A stretch of 64,000 bases of DNA from Macquaria australasica (GCA_005408345.1 SEMN01000225.1:186001-250000), one strand, 5' to 3'; shown: positions 36,776 through 49,408, numbered from the stretch's first letter. Numbers and translations are program-made. Notes: generated by a model not told the origin, from the letters alone.

Positions 36776-38780
36776 CTACTAAACCTGAGTGCTGCCACGT
36801 GAACCTTTGAGTTTCCTACTGTGGTTATAATGGGGTATCAAGCTGTGTTATTTTAGAGGATTACTGGCATGCTGAAATAAATCAGAAAACACTTTAAGTT
36901 AAATATAAATCAGCATATGCATAGAGTGAGAAATGTTATATTGCTTACATTTCTAATTTATAAATTTAAAATTGAAACTACACACATTTGCTGCGAGTAT
37001 CTGGTAATATTAAGATGCCATAAAAGTCTTTCACTAGCTACTTGGCTTAAAGTATTCATGCAGCGGATAATTTGAATATGAATTAATGAAGGTAAATGAA
37101 AAGCTCAGCCTGAGTAAAAGCACATATGTGTAAACAGAGGCAGTCTGCGCATACACACACAATATCGACATACTCTCCCTATTACCTATTACTGGTCTGT
37201 GTGCATTGGTGTAATTGCATGTGTGAACGGGGCCTGCGGTGCTGCAAGCTAATGATAAGGACCAGCCAGTGTGTTGTGTGTTAAGCCAGACAGGATAAGC
37301 CAGGTCTGTGTGTCCTGCCAGAGAGGCAGCGAGCGAGAAGCAAAAGCCATAACAGCAGGAGAACCAGCAAGCCCTCATGGTGCAAAAACTGGAACACAAA
37401 CTCTGCTTTTAACTCATCTTTTACCCAGACAGCCTTTCACACCCAGGCCCAAACACGCACACAGACGATTTAACTTTCTTCACCTCTCGAGGCATTTTTC
37501 ATCCAAAAGTGGAGTAATCTATTTCAAATTTAAATTGGCTGCCATCCAGGTTGAATATGGTCCAGGGTGTGTGTAATACATAATAACAACTCTGATAACC
37601 ACAATAATTACCTTGTAAATCTTTCTCCCAGTCCTGCCGTGGAGGAGATTTATACCAGTAGTGAACACTACTGAATCCCTTTGTAGCTAAACGCTTCAAA
37701 TATTATAATAAAATTCTTGCAGCATGTAGCATGAAAGCATGCTGAAGGTTGCTTCTTGCTTTTTGCTTCTGTGTAGGAAGGAAATGGCAGAGGAAACTAG
37801 GAAACTAGAAGAAACTACTCTCAGTCAATGAACCTTAACTTCCTCAGCATATTGAGATCCACTCATGGTCTCTGATGAGCTCTTGATGAGGAGGCCTTGG
37901 CAAAGAGGGGCAAATATGCACCTCGCTGCCTGATGGCAGCTGCCAAGTGGGCCGTAAGGTGGCTTGGCTGCTGCGGAGAGAGCAAGGGAGGTCTGGTGGA
38001 ATAGGACAGTGGCAGAAATGAGAGGGGGTGGAGGAGGTAATAAATGAGACACATCAATGGTAGGGCTCACAGCCAAATGCATAGCAATCTCAAGTCAACA
38101 GGTGGCCAATGAACAGCTGGACTGAGGGCAGAGTCATCCAGGCTTCTATTTTCTGCCCACTGCTATTCAAACAGCAAAAGAGCACGACGCTATTGCTGTG
38201 AGCATTGGGGACAAGGAAAAGACAGTCAGCAACTTAAGCCCCTCAAAGCTGTATAACTTGCTTTAACAGCCTCTAAAAGAGGATATCCACACATGAATAT
38301 TCTCTTACAGGTCTGTGTGAGCAGACTATCATCAACAGCCCCAACATTTATGTCCCAAATGCTGTTGATAAAGGAAGTGAGGATTCATCTTCTTTTCTTT
38401 TTTGCCCCAGTGGGATTGACTTGAGTGAGATTTCATGCTGCAAAGAAAAGGGGGGGGATAAAGGCAGTTTAAAGTCTGTGTTCCCCAGCCAAGGCTATGA
38501 ACTAGTAAAGCAGTCAAAGTATCAGACAACAAGCAAACTAGCCAGGTAACCTGCTAACAAGCCACCAATGAATATTTAATGCCTGTGTCACTCAACTAGC
38601 CAATTAAAGCAGCTGTCCATCCATCCACCCATCCATCCAGGAAGTCAGTAAGCAGCCAAAACTGACCTTAAAGCCCTTTAAAGCTTAAATAAGTAACAAT
38701 CAAAATTAAAGTTAGGAAAAAACAGCCTTGGGTATTATTTCTTAAGAGATTAACACTTAGCAAGAATAACAATTTACAGC
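36776..38780. other. Non-coding spacer with a (TCCA)n tract at about 38615-38639
   Basis: Open frames of up to 121 codons near 37034-37576 and 37825-38082 overlap on opposite strands and lack domains. Nothing else recognised. Confidence 0.45.
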
Positions 38781-39235
38781 CATGCTAGTTAGGCACAATG
38801 GCGCGTCTAGCTAAATGCTAAGATCAGAATGCTAATATGCTCACAAATTACAATGCTAAGATACTGATGTCTAGCAGGAAATGGTCACCATGCTCACCAT
38901 CTTGTTTTAGTGGGTTAGCATGCTAACATTCACTAATTAGCACTAAACACAAATTACAGCTGAGGACGCTGTGAATGTCATTAGGTTTGCAGGTATTTGG
39001 TCATTAACCAAAGTACTGAACATATTTTAATTTTGTCCTGATGATGACGCTGGATGAAGAGTTAAGGGATCAACAAAGTGATTGCAATCCATCCTGAGAA
39101 GGACATGAATGTCGTAACCAAATTTCATGGCAATGCATCCAATAGTTGTTGTGATATTTCAGTCTGGACTACAGTGGTGGACTGACCGACTGACCAACAT
39201 GCCATCCTTAGCAGCAAGCAGCGTGACTAAAAAAC
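38781..39235 (+). mobile_element. GCTAAC-rich element, nearly full-length copy
   Basis: From GCCATGCTAGTTAGGCAC through GGTTAGCATGCTAACATTCA, TTTGCAGGTATTTGGTCATT, TGATGATGACGCTGG, CATCCAATAGTTGTTGTGAT and CAGTCTGGAC to GCAGCGTGACTAAAAAA. The order is the same as in the copies at 46221 and 63491. Non-coding. Confidence 0.8.
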
Positions 39236-40497
39236 TCTAATCTTCTTCATCAGGACTATGTGGATGTGGTTTGATCAGGTTTGAATGACTGTGCTGGCAA
39301 CATAAGCAAACAACCCCACAGCGGTCACCACATTTTGATTCAAATATTGCTTAATATAATTCTGATCAAGGCAAGGAAATGCCTGATACCGCAGTTTACC
39401 AACTGAGCCCAGACAAACCTCTGAACTAAAATAACCAAGACGGCTGTTGCTTTGGTAGAAAATTGTGTGTTCCCATTGTTCATAGTAAGAGGCTGATTGA
39501 GAGAATTTGTTTTCGGGGCTTATAACCAAAAATGTAACCACCAGCAGGAAGCCATACAGACACAAGAGAGAAAGACAACAAGAGAAAGGGGTCAGGAGCC
39601 AAGCACAATATTCAGAGCAAACGTACATACTGTGATTGGAGTTGTCTTGTTATAATAAAGTGGCCACTGTCCAACCAATGAGAAGAAAGTATTCACCAGT
39701 CCCATGTGGTATTAAGTAAAGTGCAGACTTCCACCAATGGGGGAATGCCATGAAATGAAGAGGACATGCGAGAGTTACAATAACAATTTCCAGCTTTTCC
39801 TGTTACTATCAGGAGATGCACATATCAACAGGACTTTACCTGAAATTTGAAGTGAAATATGCCTACTTCAATTGCTTTAGTATTATAAACTATAAGAAAG
39901 CTAAACTCATTCCATTCATCTTTTGCATCTGCTCTCTAACGCCGGCCTACATGTGCCTGGAAAACAACTCCCAGGTCTATTTCCGCGATGATACACAGGT
40001 TTCATGTTTGCCTCCTCGCGCTTGATATTTTGGTGATTCGCCAAGAACTTTACTGGGCCCAAGTGGGACAAAAGTTGCAGTGGGGTGAGTGTCAGACCAG
40101 GTCACAAGCGCACATTGCAAGGTGCATATTCTAATTTGCTCTTTTAAGGGCTTTATCGGTGCACATGTGTGCAGCTATTCAACCCATTGTCCTATGAGTT
40201 ACAGTACATTGCTATTGGACAGTTCTGCAGCCCACGATTCTGCCCTAACCTTAACCATCCCGTAAAAATGTTGGTACTGGACATAAAAATATTGTCATTT
40301 AATACAACTCAGGGTTTTGCAAAATCATCCAACACACATTTTTCTCTTTCAGTGGGGAAATAATCAGCACTTACAGATATTTTGGCCAAGTTGATAAGTA
40401 TTTGCAAGTCTCTGTGATGTGAATCTACTTCACCACAAAACCGTGACATGCATCGTGTCTGATGTGGTGTGACAACAATCAATGTTATCTGTGTTAT

Positions 40498-40500
<3 letters not shown>
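39236..40500. other. Non-coding spacer, nothing recognised
   Basis: Frames at 39275-39628 (-) and 39816-40025 (+) are domain-free and lack supporting splice or context signals. Confidence 0.4.

Positions 40501-40580
<80 letters not shown>
40501..40580. repeat. (TG)40 microsatellite
   Basis: Eighty bases of uninterrupted TG, the longest perfect tract in the window. Confidence 0.99.
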
Positions 40581-40581
<1 letters not shown>

Positions 40582-41411
40582 CCAGCAGGACTCATGGGTG
40601 GAGTTGTGCAGGCTGCACTCTGATTGTCACGACCTTAATGCTATTTTTCCCCATAGGAAATTGTCAAGACAAAACTAAAGCAAGCAAAAAGAACTATAAT
40701 AATCAAAATGTCAAATGTATTTGTAATGTATTTATCTATAATACATGGCATTGTGCAGACACCATTCTCCCACTCTCCTCCAATTTAACTGAAGGGAATG
40801 TACCAAGGTTGAAGGCCCCTTAAGTACTGAAACATACGCACCAAAATCACTCTTGTTTGTAAGGTAGATTGGCTGACAGCCCCTGATCTCCTGCAGCAAG
40901 ATGTCAGACTGGACTGCATGTAGGTTAACTGAAGGTGGAAGCACCAAGGCTATTAAATAACACAGGAAGTGGTGAACTGCATTACTGTAACATTAATTTG
41001 ACTAAGATACGATCAGATGAACATTATTGATCATAAAGCAGGAAAATTATGTCACAGCAGATAAAGTATAAGAGTAGATGGACAGCACAGACAAGTGACC
41101 TTTGTAGGTGTTGTGTAACCAACAGAGTTTAGAAAAGGTGATTCAGTAATTAATCTGCTACAATAAAATATTGGGTTTGTATATTATATTGTATTGTATA
41201 TTTGTATATGTTAGCTACTGACCCATGCACTCATAACTGCACTTCCTAATGAAGTGTTACTGAACAAGCAAATGACTCACATTTGCTCTTTATTTTCATG
41301 TAAACAGTCATATACAGCTGGTACACTGCTAATCAGCACATGACCTGTTGCACATCCTGAGTCATACACTAGCACATTTTAGAGCAGTATGCTGGTTGAG
41401 TGCAACATGAA
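40581..41411. other. Non-coding spacer, nothing recognised
   Basis: AT-rich unique sequence. Confidence 0.4.
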
Positions 41412-41746
41412 TGGGCTGCAACTAACGATTATTTTCATTATCAGTTAATCTGTCAATTCTTTTCATGATTTATTGATTGATCATTTAGTCTGTAAAATGT
41501 CAAAAGAATTATGAAAAATGCTCATCACAATTTCCCAGAGCCCAACGTGACGTCTTCAAATTGCTTAATTTGTCCGACTAACAGTCCAAAACCCAAAGAC
41601 TCTTCATTTACTGTCATAAATGACAAAGAAAAGGAGCAAATTCTCACATTGAAGAAGCTGGAAGCAACAAATGTTTGACATTTTTGCTTGAAATGATGAA
41701 TCGATTATCAAAATAGTCAAGTAATCGACTAATTGTTGCAGCTCTA
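41412..41746. mobile_element. Inverted-repeat DNA element with GCTGCAACTAACGATTA ends, about 335 bp
   Basis: Left end TGGGCTGCAACTAACGATTA and right end, reverse complemented, TAGAGCTGCAACAATTAGTC are inverted repeats. The interior has AATCGATTATCAAAATAGTC and the GTCAATTC/CTGTAAAATGTC blocks of a very common fish non-autonomous hAT-like family. No coding capacity; target duplication not obvious. Confidence 0.8.
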
Positions 41747-42169
41747 AACTAGACACTGTGTTTAATGTGACTGTGGGTAATTAATGTATAGATTTTAACA
41801 GACTGATCAATAAGACATTCTCTTTATTCCCTTTGTTACACATGTGATGGTGGAAAAGTTTATTTTAGCAAGTGGAAAGTTAAAAAAAAAAATTCAAACA
41901 GATCGATCAGACAGCCTTGCTCCAAAAGTCTTAGGGTTTGGCGTAAATTATACAAGTATTAGATTTAATCAGTAAAGTAATCATGGAATCCAAATGTGTG
42001 AACTGCAGCTCTGTTTGCGGCCATGTGTATCAGACACACACAAAAAGAGAGAGAGAGATGTTGAAAGAAAAAGTGTGTAGATTCTCTCTTTCAGCATTTT
42101 TCATGCCAAGAGCAACAGCACTAGTATAGAGTGCAGAAAGTCTTTTAAGTGCCCCTTCTGTGTGCCAAG

Positions 42170-42170
<1 letters not shown>

Positions 42171-42211
<41 letters not shown>
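42171..42211. repeat. (TG)20 microsatellite
   Basis: Uninterrupted TG run; the frame at 42030-42335 (-) with Thr/His repeats is an artefact of it. Confidence 0.98.
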
Positions 42212-42213
<2 letters not shown>

Positions 42214-42380
42214 TCTGTATCTTTTAATGATAGCGCTCTCACATTTACAGGGCAGAGTGATGCTGGATGTTCCAGTGAAAGAGTCCTGTAAAGTGGATGT
42301 GGAAAGAGTGACGTGAGCATCACTTCAAGCAGCATCTGCTCATGCTAATACACACACTCTCTTCATTCAAGTGGCTGGGC

Positions 42381-42613
42381 ACCATCTTGGAGTCCGGTAT
42401 CCAGTTCTGATAATACATCCATGCGTCAAACACGTAAAATATCGCCGTTATAGTACAAAGAGTACTAACTGACCTTGAACGTCACGAGTTTTACAGACAT
42501 CTCTTTGATAATGTTGGTCTTTTGGGGAAAATGCTTTTTGGGCTGTAAAGGATTGGGAGTAGTGTGACCACTTACCACTGGGGGCCATGTCTAGCTCTCT
42601 TAATACATCCATG
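42381..42613. mobile_element. Degenerate hAT-like element ends (CATGGATGTA family)
   Basis: 42381-42423 carries TTGGAGTCCGGTATCCAG and ends in TACATCCATG, matching the right end of the element at 57270-57757. 42584-42613 ends again in TACATCCATG after CTCTCTTAA. Between them ACAGACATCTCTTTGATAAT (about 42494) matches the interior of the element at 8692-9064. The segment appears to be one truncated copy beside the end of another. Confidence 0.6.
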
Positions 42614-42654
42614 ATCAGGACGCCAGACTATTTGTTGGCTGTTAAAAGTAATTT

Positions 42655-42815
42655 TATAGAGTCTCCGCTGGTTGCTTTAGAGGTTACCTGGACAGAGCCA
42701 GGCTAGTTGTTTCCCTCTGTTTCTAGTCTTTGTGCTAAGCTAAGCTAAGCTAACCAGCTGCTGTCTCCAACCACATATTTCGAGTACAGACATGAGAGTG
42801 GTATCTTCCCATATA
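42655..42815 (+). mobile_element. Short teleost dispersed repeat (GACAGAGCCAGGCT family), copy 2
   Basis: GGACAGAGCCAGGCTAGTTG, TTTCCCTCTGTTTCTAGTCT, a (AGCTA)4-like stretch, ACCAGCTGCTG and CATGAGAGTGGTATC follow the copy at 21290-21492. The right end has decayed. Confidence 0.7.
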
Positions 42816-44716
42816 ACGTTTGGAAGGAAAGTAAGTAAGTGTTTTACTGAAGATGTGGCTATATAATGATATTGCGTGTTGCTAATGGAAAGTGTATGTG
42901 AAAGAATCCACCTATGTATGCTCAAACCTGCATTATGGGCACCTTTCTTCAGCTAGGGAAAATCCTGACTCAAAGTCAGAAATTGGTGCTAAATATATAG
43001 AACAACAACATCTAACATGACCGCTTCATTTGCCATTTATTTTGTACTTTGTGCCACTTTTTCCTGTTGATCGTTGCAGTTTCTGGTTTCATTCATAAAA
43101 ATGACCAAGAATTCATTTCTTTGTAATCTCAGTGAGCTTGGTGTGCATGGAGTAATGGAATGAAATAAGCAATATTAAACTTTTTAATATCAAGGACAAT
43201 TGTTATTATTATTCAGAGGTCTGGCTTATAGGTTATATTATGGTGATCAGGTTTTTCCCTTGATTTTTTAGTCTTTTTTTTTGCACAGATTACTGATTAT
43301 ATTCTCAAGCTTTTTTTGCAGATATTGAAAGAAACAACCCCTTTGATTAATGAAAGACTTCATCAATATGCAGCAATCTGCACATGAATTTGTGTATCTG
43401 AGGTTTCCTTTATTGCATTCGGATTTCATTTCACCCCCCGTGATCAAGAGGAAGGCAGTGATATGTGCCAGTTCTTTGGGTGAAAAGGAAAATAAAGTCG
43501 AGAGTATGAGAGTACAAAGTATGAGATGATAATATTTTGAGTCTGCTGTTGATTATAGATGCCTGATGTGAACCACACTGAAGGAAGTAGAACAAGAAAT
43601 CAGATGGGTCCTAAATATATCCAGCAGCAATACTCAACATGACCACTGTCACTTGCCATCTCCTTGTACTTTGTGCCGCTTTCCCCTCAACATCTTGTAG
43701 TACTGTGATCGATATACTGTTAATTTATGTGCGATTAATGGGGGTTGATTTGAGATTGAGGTCTTGTATGCATATTGTGTGTGCTATAATTTGACATTAA
43801 TGAATATCAAATCGAGTGAATTGTTTATTTGCTGTTAGTGTAGTGGGGATAAATCTTTTGAATCAGATGAATGATCACTGAATGAATGAATTTGCATCAG
43901 ACCCACTTCCATTTGATTTGAATAAGCAGGGGAGTGGAGTTGTAATATGCAGGTGCAGTTGTATGAAAAGTTGTATAAAAGTCATGTAGTGTTTCCAGTG
44001 GGCAGCTACTTCCATTAAGTAGCGCGGTAGCACAACGTAATGCTACATTTCATTTTCTCTATATAAAACGCTCAGAAATTAGTCTGTTGCTTCATTGAAA
44101 GTGGAGATTCTGAGAGAGAGCTTAAGAGAGGAGTTCATACCCTGCTTACTTTCTCACCTCCACACACATTGTTGGTTTCGGAAAGTTACAAAACTTGTCG
44201 GACGCAGCACAAGCAGTTCCGACGTCGGAAAGGTGTGGGGGGTTTCAGACGCTGTTTGAGCATCCAATAAGCACTTCGTTAATAACCAATTGCTTCTTCT
44301 TTTCAATCCAACCCTTAGAGAGCACAAATAGGAGCTACTCTTAGGAAATCAGCCTGTCACCACCCTACATAAAGTTAAAATAACTGTGGTTCAGCATTTT
44401 GAGTTAAAACTATGAGGGAATGACAACAACAGATATGTTTTCTTCTGTCAAAAAACACTCACGTCGGCACCTCTGAGTTTAATATAAAGACTGTGTACAG
44501 CTCTGCAAAAGCTCCACCCTGAAGACCTGGTTCATCTGAAGCAATTATACATAATGTATCAGGATGAACTGTGTTTTGCTGTGAAAGTGGCATCTGAGGG
44601 TTTAATGGCAGTGAAACCAAAGACACCATAGACACCGTTCATCTAATCTGATACTCCCAGCCAATCCTGTTAACTATGCTCTCTAAATCATGCTATGACG
44701 ATTTCTTTGAGTTTGA

Positions 44717-44718
<2 letters not shown>
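42816..44718. other. Non-coding spacer, nothing recognised
   Basis: 43010-43080 and 43620-43690 share an ATGACCNCTNCANTTGCCAT / TTGTACTTTGTGCC motif, suggesting a short local duplication about 600 bases apart. Otherwise unique. Confidence 0.4.

Positions 44719-44773
<55 letters not shown>
44719..44773. repeat. (TG)n microsatellite, about 27 units
   Basis: Uninterrupted TG tract. It is followed 104 bases later by another TG tract. Confidence 0.98.
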
Positions 44774-44774
<1 letters not shown>

Positions 44775-44875
44775 TGTGCTTACCTTTCTGAATGCACACA
44801 GGAACTGATAACTGCTGCTGTGCTATTTTTACCAGCATGCTGTTTCCGAAGAGAACATGTTCTGCAAACAGTGGG

Positions 44876-44876
<1 letters not shown>

Positions 44877-44916
<40 letters not shown>

Positions 44917-44928
44917 TGTGTGTGTGTC
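44877..44928. repeat. (TG)n microsatellite with an internal CGCG interruption
   Basis: TG run broken by GCGCG near 44912, then continuing. Frames reading Cys/Val or Thr/His here are repeat artefacts. Confidence 0.97.
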
Positions 44929-45623
44929 TGCTTAGAGGATTTACAACCACAGTATTAATAGCCTGTCCTGTGTCTCCCTGATAGATATGACTGAGCTGTG
45001 CTGGCTGAGGAAGAAGAAGAAAGGACAGGAAGAAGCCTGTTGGAGATGACAACAAACAGTAGCAGACCCTGAACTCCTCATCACCACAATTGTGAAAGAG
45101 GATGAAGAAGATCTTTCTTTCATATTTGCATTTCAATTTGTGTGGACACAACAGCATTGTATGCGCACCAGCAGGACCTGAATTAGAAGTTGGTTGCCGC
45201 TGTTTGAGACTGTGTACAAAATAGACGTCTGTATTTATTTGAGGAGAAAGATCAGCGTCTTACTCAACAAAACAGAGACTTTTCAACTTTTATGCAGAGT
45301 TTACCCCTTTGTCCATCTCACAGGGCATTGTGTTGTGCCTACATGTGAAAGTGTCTTTGAAACAGCGATTGAGAGGAGTTGTGGCAACAGAGGAGTAATG
45401 GTGTTGAGGCACAAGTGAGGTAAGGGCAACATTATCAAGTATAAGTGGTTTGATTTACAAAAAAAAAAAAAAAATAGATATCATAATGTCAGTCAAGCTG
45501 AAGTGGAAAAAAGTGTCTGGCATGTGATATTTTAAATCCATGACAGATGAAAATGCATGTAGGAGCTTCATCTGTAGCAAACGACAGCTTTTGGAGGACA
45601 TCTGGAAAGTTCGTATTTTAATG
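44929..45623. other. Non-coding spacer, nothing recognised
   Basis: Contains a GAAGAAGAAGAAAGG purine stretch near 45009 and an A15 tract near 45459. No supportable exon. Confidence 0.4.
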
Positions 45624-45630
45624 GTAAGGC

Positions 45631-46057
45631 AGTGTTCGGACGGGCAAGAGCACTGCGTGAAAAAACACAGCATCCTCATTCATTTGAATGGGACCACCAC
45701 ATCGCTCTAGAAAAAAAAGGCAAGGTTTTCCAGCAAAACAGCTGAACCTGGCTCAACATAATGTGACGTCATCCAGCAAGATGCAGCGATCATAAACGTG
45801 CAAAGGCACATTCCTGGTAGATGACTTTGTAACGAGAATGTCATATTTCTCCTGTTTACCTCGCGTTAGCCGCGACAAAAGATAAAATGATAACTTTCCA
45901 AAGTTGTATAATCCTTTCTTATGGTATTATAAATCACTGCGCAGTGTTGTGGAATCTAAGCCTTCAAACTCACTGATCTGTCTGGTACTTAATGCAACAC
46001 CTCCACTAGCGCAGCATTTTTATTTTTACACAGTGCTGTTTTCGGTCTGAACGCCCA
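45631..46057. mobile_element. Inverted-repeat element with GTTCGGAC ends, 427 bp, flanked by 7-bp direct repeats
   Basis: Left end AGTGTTCGGACGGGCAAGAG continuing into CACTGCGTGAAAA; right end, reverse complemented, TGGGCGTTCAGACCGAAAAC continuing into AGCACTGTGTAAAAA. The imperfect inverted repeat is about 35 bases long. GTAAGGC flanks both sides (45624-45630 and 46058-46064), as expected for a 7-8 bp target duplication. Ends resemble the element at 49409-49863. Confidence 0.75.
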
Positions 46058-46084
46058 GTAAGGCTGGTGATATTATGTATTTTT

Positions 46085-46195
46085 GTCATTGTTAACAAAT
46101 CCCATGAAAAGTCCAAAACCAACAATGAATGAATCCAACTAACAGATTGTATCCAAAGCCCAGTATATCTTCCTCTGTGCTATAGACCGCAATTA
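46085..46195 (+). repeat. Unnamed dispersed repeat, copy 2
   Basis: Same blocks as 24736-24868 (CATGAAAAGTCCAAAACCAA, CAATGAATGAAT, TATATCTTCCTCTGTGCTAT). Here it sits directly between two other elements. Confidence 0.65.
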
Positions 46196-46220
46196 TTGTC
46201 TAACAAGACTAAGAGTCTAC

Positions 46221-46743
46221 AGCCATGCTAGCAGCTCTGTGAGGCTGCACAGCAGTGCTTTGAACTAAATGCTAACGTCAGCATGCTAACATGCTCACAA
46301 TGACTAACATGCTGATGTTTACCAGGTATAACTTTTAACTTTTTGTCATCTTTAAGCATTTTAGCACGCTAACATAATCTGATTAGCACTAAACACGAGG
46401 CTGATGGGAATGTTATTAGCTTTGCAGGTATTTGGTCATGATCAAGCTACATATAAACTCAGAAGCTCACCAACATTTTTACAATTCATTTTGACCAAAT
46501 TTAATGGAAATGCATTTGATAGACATTTGACTAAAAACAAAAATGGTCAAACCGATGGTGGCGCTAGAGGAAATGTCAGAGGATCTCCACAGGCTTTAGG
46601 ATTCATACTCTTGGGACCACGGATGTCCAAAATTTCATGGCATCCCATACAATAGTTATTGAGACATTTCAGTCTGGACCAAGAAGGTGGACCAACTCTT
46701 TGACCAACATTGCCATTCCAGGAGCCACATGGCTAGCATGGCT
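46221..46743 (+). mobile_element. GCTAAC-rich inverted-repeat element, full-length copy (about 523 bp)
   Basis: Starts AGCCATGCTAGC (46221-46232) and ends GCTAGCATGGCT (46732-46743), a perfect 12-bp terminal inverted repeat. The body has ATGCTAACGTCAGCATGCTA, GCTGATGTTTACCAGGTATA, TTTGCAGGTATTTGGTCATG, GATGGTGGCGCTAGAGG and GAGACATTTCAGTCTGGACC. No open frame of note. This copy defines the ends of the family in the window; a target duplication is not clear. Confidence 0.85.
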
Positions 46744-49247
46744 AAAAGCTACTAAAACACATCAGTGAGCCACGCGGTTGCACCGGCTGCAATGTTCCTT
46801 ACACCTACGTACCATGGGCACTTTAGTTTTTTTCTTTTGAGTTAATCCCACATAAGCCATGGTGCTATAAATACTTACTTACCACAAAATGTGTATTGAT
46901 CTGCAGTTGACAATAGTCCCCAACAAATGCAATATTTACTCCTGTATAAGAAACTTAAAACTACAGTGCCCAGATGTTTTAGGGAACACTTCTTTAAAAA
47001 ATTGAACTATATATTCTTGACCCGTTTTTAAAGATTAATATCTTTAGTAGGAACATATGGGCTTGGGGCTTTGTGCCACACACAGGGTAGGATAGTCATA
47101 AAGTATTGAGAGACGGACTAAGACACTGTTGGTTTTGGTCTTTTAAGGGGATTTTGTTTTTACTTGAACAAGAAAAATAAAGAGAAATGGCTGCCTTATC
47201 TTAAGTGCAAAACAAGGTGTTCCTTCAATCCATGAAAACATCACAACCTTACTTTGAACTCTTTAAAATAAATTGTAAAAAGACTAATCAAAATTTAATA
47301 TATGGTTGAGAAAAAAAAAATCTATTCCCCCACATAGATATTGTGTCTGATGTATTTCTTCTGATGTATTCCATCTGTTGACAGATATTTATATTCCTTT
47401 GCATGTCAATACCGCTATTTAATGCTACTGTGCAATGCTATCAATTTCTGCAAAATCCCAACGAAACATATAAAAGCCAAAGCGCTTTTTGTATGTGTTT
47501 TGTGAGATCTCTTAGGCTCCTCTGAGGCCAGTTGATCATGTTATGGCTTCAATTCTGATACGAGAAAGGATACAAAAAGTGTGAGCGGGTTGCAGGTCAG
47601 AACCAAACTGTTACATCTCTACTGATTTAACTCCCAGTGCAGCAGGAGACAAACTGTAACTGCAAACATTGCTTGGCTGATGCATACAGTATTTAACCAA
47701 TCTATCCTCTGAAGAAATCTTGTTCTGGGATTTGGGAGGCTTTGTATGTAGGAGCTTGAAAAATGGGAGAAATTTACACAGATCTCACTGTGGGATCTGA
47801 AGATGTTCAATAGCCTTTTTTAGATGTAGTCTGCTGGCTTTGTACTCATGTACACTGCATATAGACACATGAGAAATCAACACTGGCTATGCTAATATGC
47901 AGTGGAGTAAAGCCAGATTTCATACCCTGTGACTGAGTCTCCGATGTCATAAATAAACCAATTTACTGGCCACAGATAGAACTGCCTGCCAGCCAAAAAG
48001 CATGACCAGGTTTGGCTGCTTTCTATCCTCTTTGACTGAGCAGTAGGTTACTTGGAATACGAAAAAAGGAAAGGAGGATAATAATAATAATAACAGTGTA
48101 TAATAGTATAGGGCCCCATTCTTTGCATTTGAATAAGGGAGCTAGAGTATGTGTTGCTTGACTTTTCGTCTGCATTGTCACGTAGAACAAAAACTGTACT
48201 TTCTGCAACGTGTAATGTCCACATTATTATTCATGACGAGGCCTGGTGATACTGTTAAATAACAATCCAATCATAGCCTCTGTATTGCCTGCCCCTACTG
48301 CAGAGGAATCCAGAGATTCATTCATATAAAGGAGAGCAGAGCTCAGTGTGGCACACCCTCAGCAAAGCTCTGCTATATAAGCACAAATTACATGCATTTA
48401 AATGTATTAATTCAACTTCTGTTAGATCTGACTCAATCTAACTAATCATATATAATAATTCAAGGGTCATGATCAGTTTACTTGTCATGAGGAGAACTGC
48501 TCAGCCTGTGAAAACACTTGTATAATGTCTTCTGCTGGAGGGATCTTTTCACAGTCTGAACAAATAAACCTCATAATTTCATTAAGGTTATCTCAGTTTG
48601 GGCGTGAAGACTTAAAATTCTTCCTGGATTACAAACTAGGGGCATGGAGTTTGAAAGACTGTATTTACCACACAGGGAGGGTCTAACAAGGTTCCAGCAT
48701 TTTTGGATCTCCACCCATTCTGGGACTAAAAAGGTATCTGAGTCCCTGCTGCTTTGATTTTTCATTTTTTTTAAATACTACTTTTGTGAGTCCCCCAACT
48801 TTATGGAAGTACAACACTAAACACTGGAATAACCCTTTAATTATCATGTATGACTGAGTTATCTAATTCAATGTAGCAGAAAAATGTAGAATATGAAGTA
48901 GTACCTTAACGGACCAAAATCAGCACCTGTCTTCTGCAATTGTTGACTTACAGTACTTACTTAATTATATTTTAGCCAAACCTCCCAGGTGTGTTTACGA
49001 CATCGATTCACTGTCAAACAACTCTTGAGAGCTCCAGTTCAGTCAGTAAAATAATCACCTATAATAAGATATAAGATAAGTAACAGCGCATGCCACATAA
49101 CCACGATGTCCCCGGTTTGGGACGTAGGTTGCATGTCTTTCTCCTTGTTCCCCATCTGTCTCTTTATTATCAACAAAAAAATAAAAAAATAAATAAAATC
49201 TTTAAGTTTCCAGGTTACAATCTTCAACACTCATTTGTCCATAGCCA
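46744..49247. other. Non-coding spacer, nothing recognised
   Basis: Includes a small (AAT)n at about 48077-48095 and two TATA-like strings (TATAAAGGAG near 48325, CTATATAAGC near 48372) with no linked exon. Otherwise unique AT-rich DNA. Confidence 0.4.
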
Positions 49248-49287
49248 AATATTATATTATATATAATATTATATTATATTATAATAT
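49248..49287. repeat. AT-only cruciform-capable palindromic tract
   Basis: Forty bases of only A and T built from ATATT/AATAT and TATAATATTATA units, with several overlapping dyads. Confidence 0.85.
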
Positions 49288-49408
49288 CGATAGCTGCTAG
49301 ATGTAGAAACTCATTTGCTTCAGCTCTCTACCACTTGTTGGTGAGCAGGTAGCATTCTCTATGATTGTCAGAGCTCGTTGGCTGGAAATGACTGCCTGCA
49401 CTTTAACT

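Noticed and set aside
48321..48385. A pol II core promoter (TATAAAGGAG and CTATATAAGC)
   Set aside because: TATA-like strings are expected by chance in AT-rich DNA, and no exon or initiator context follows.
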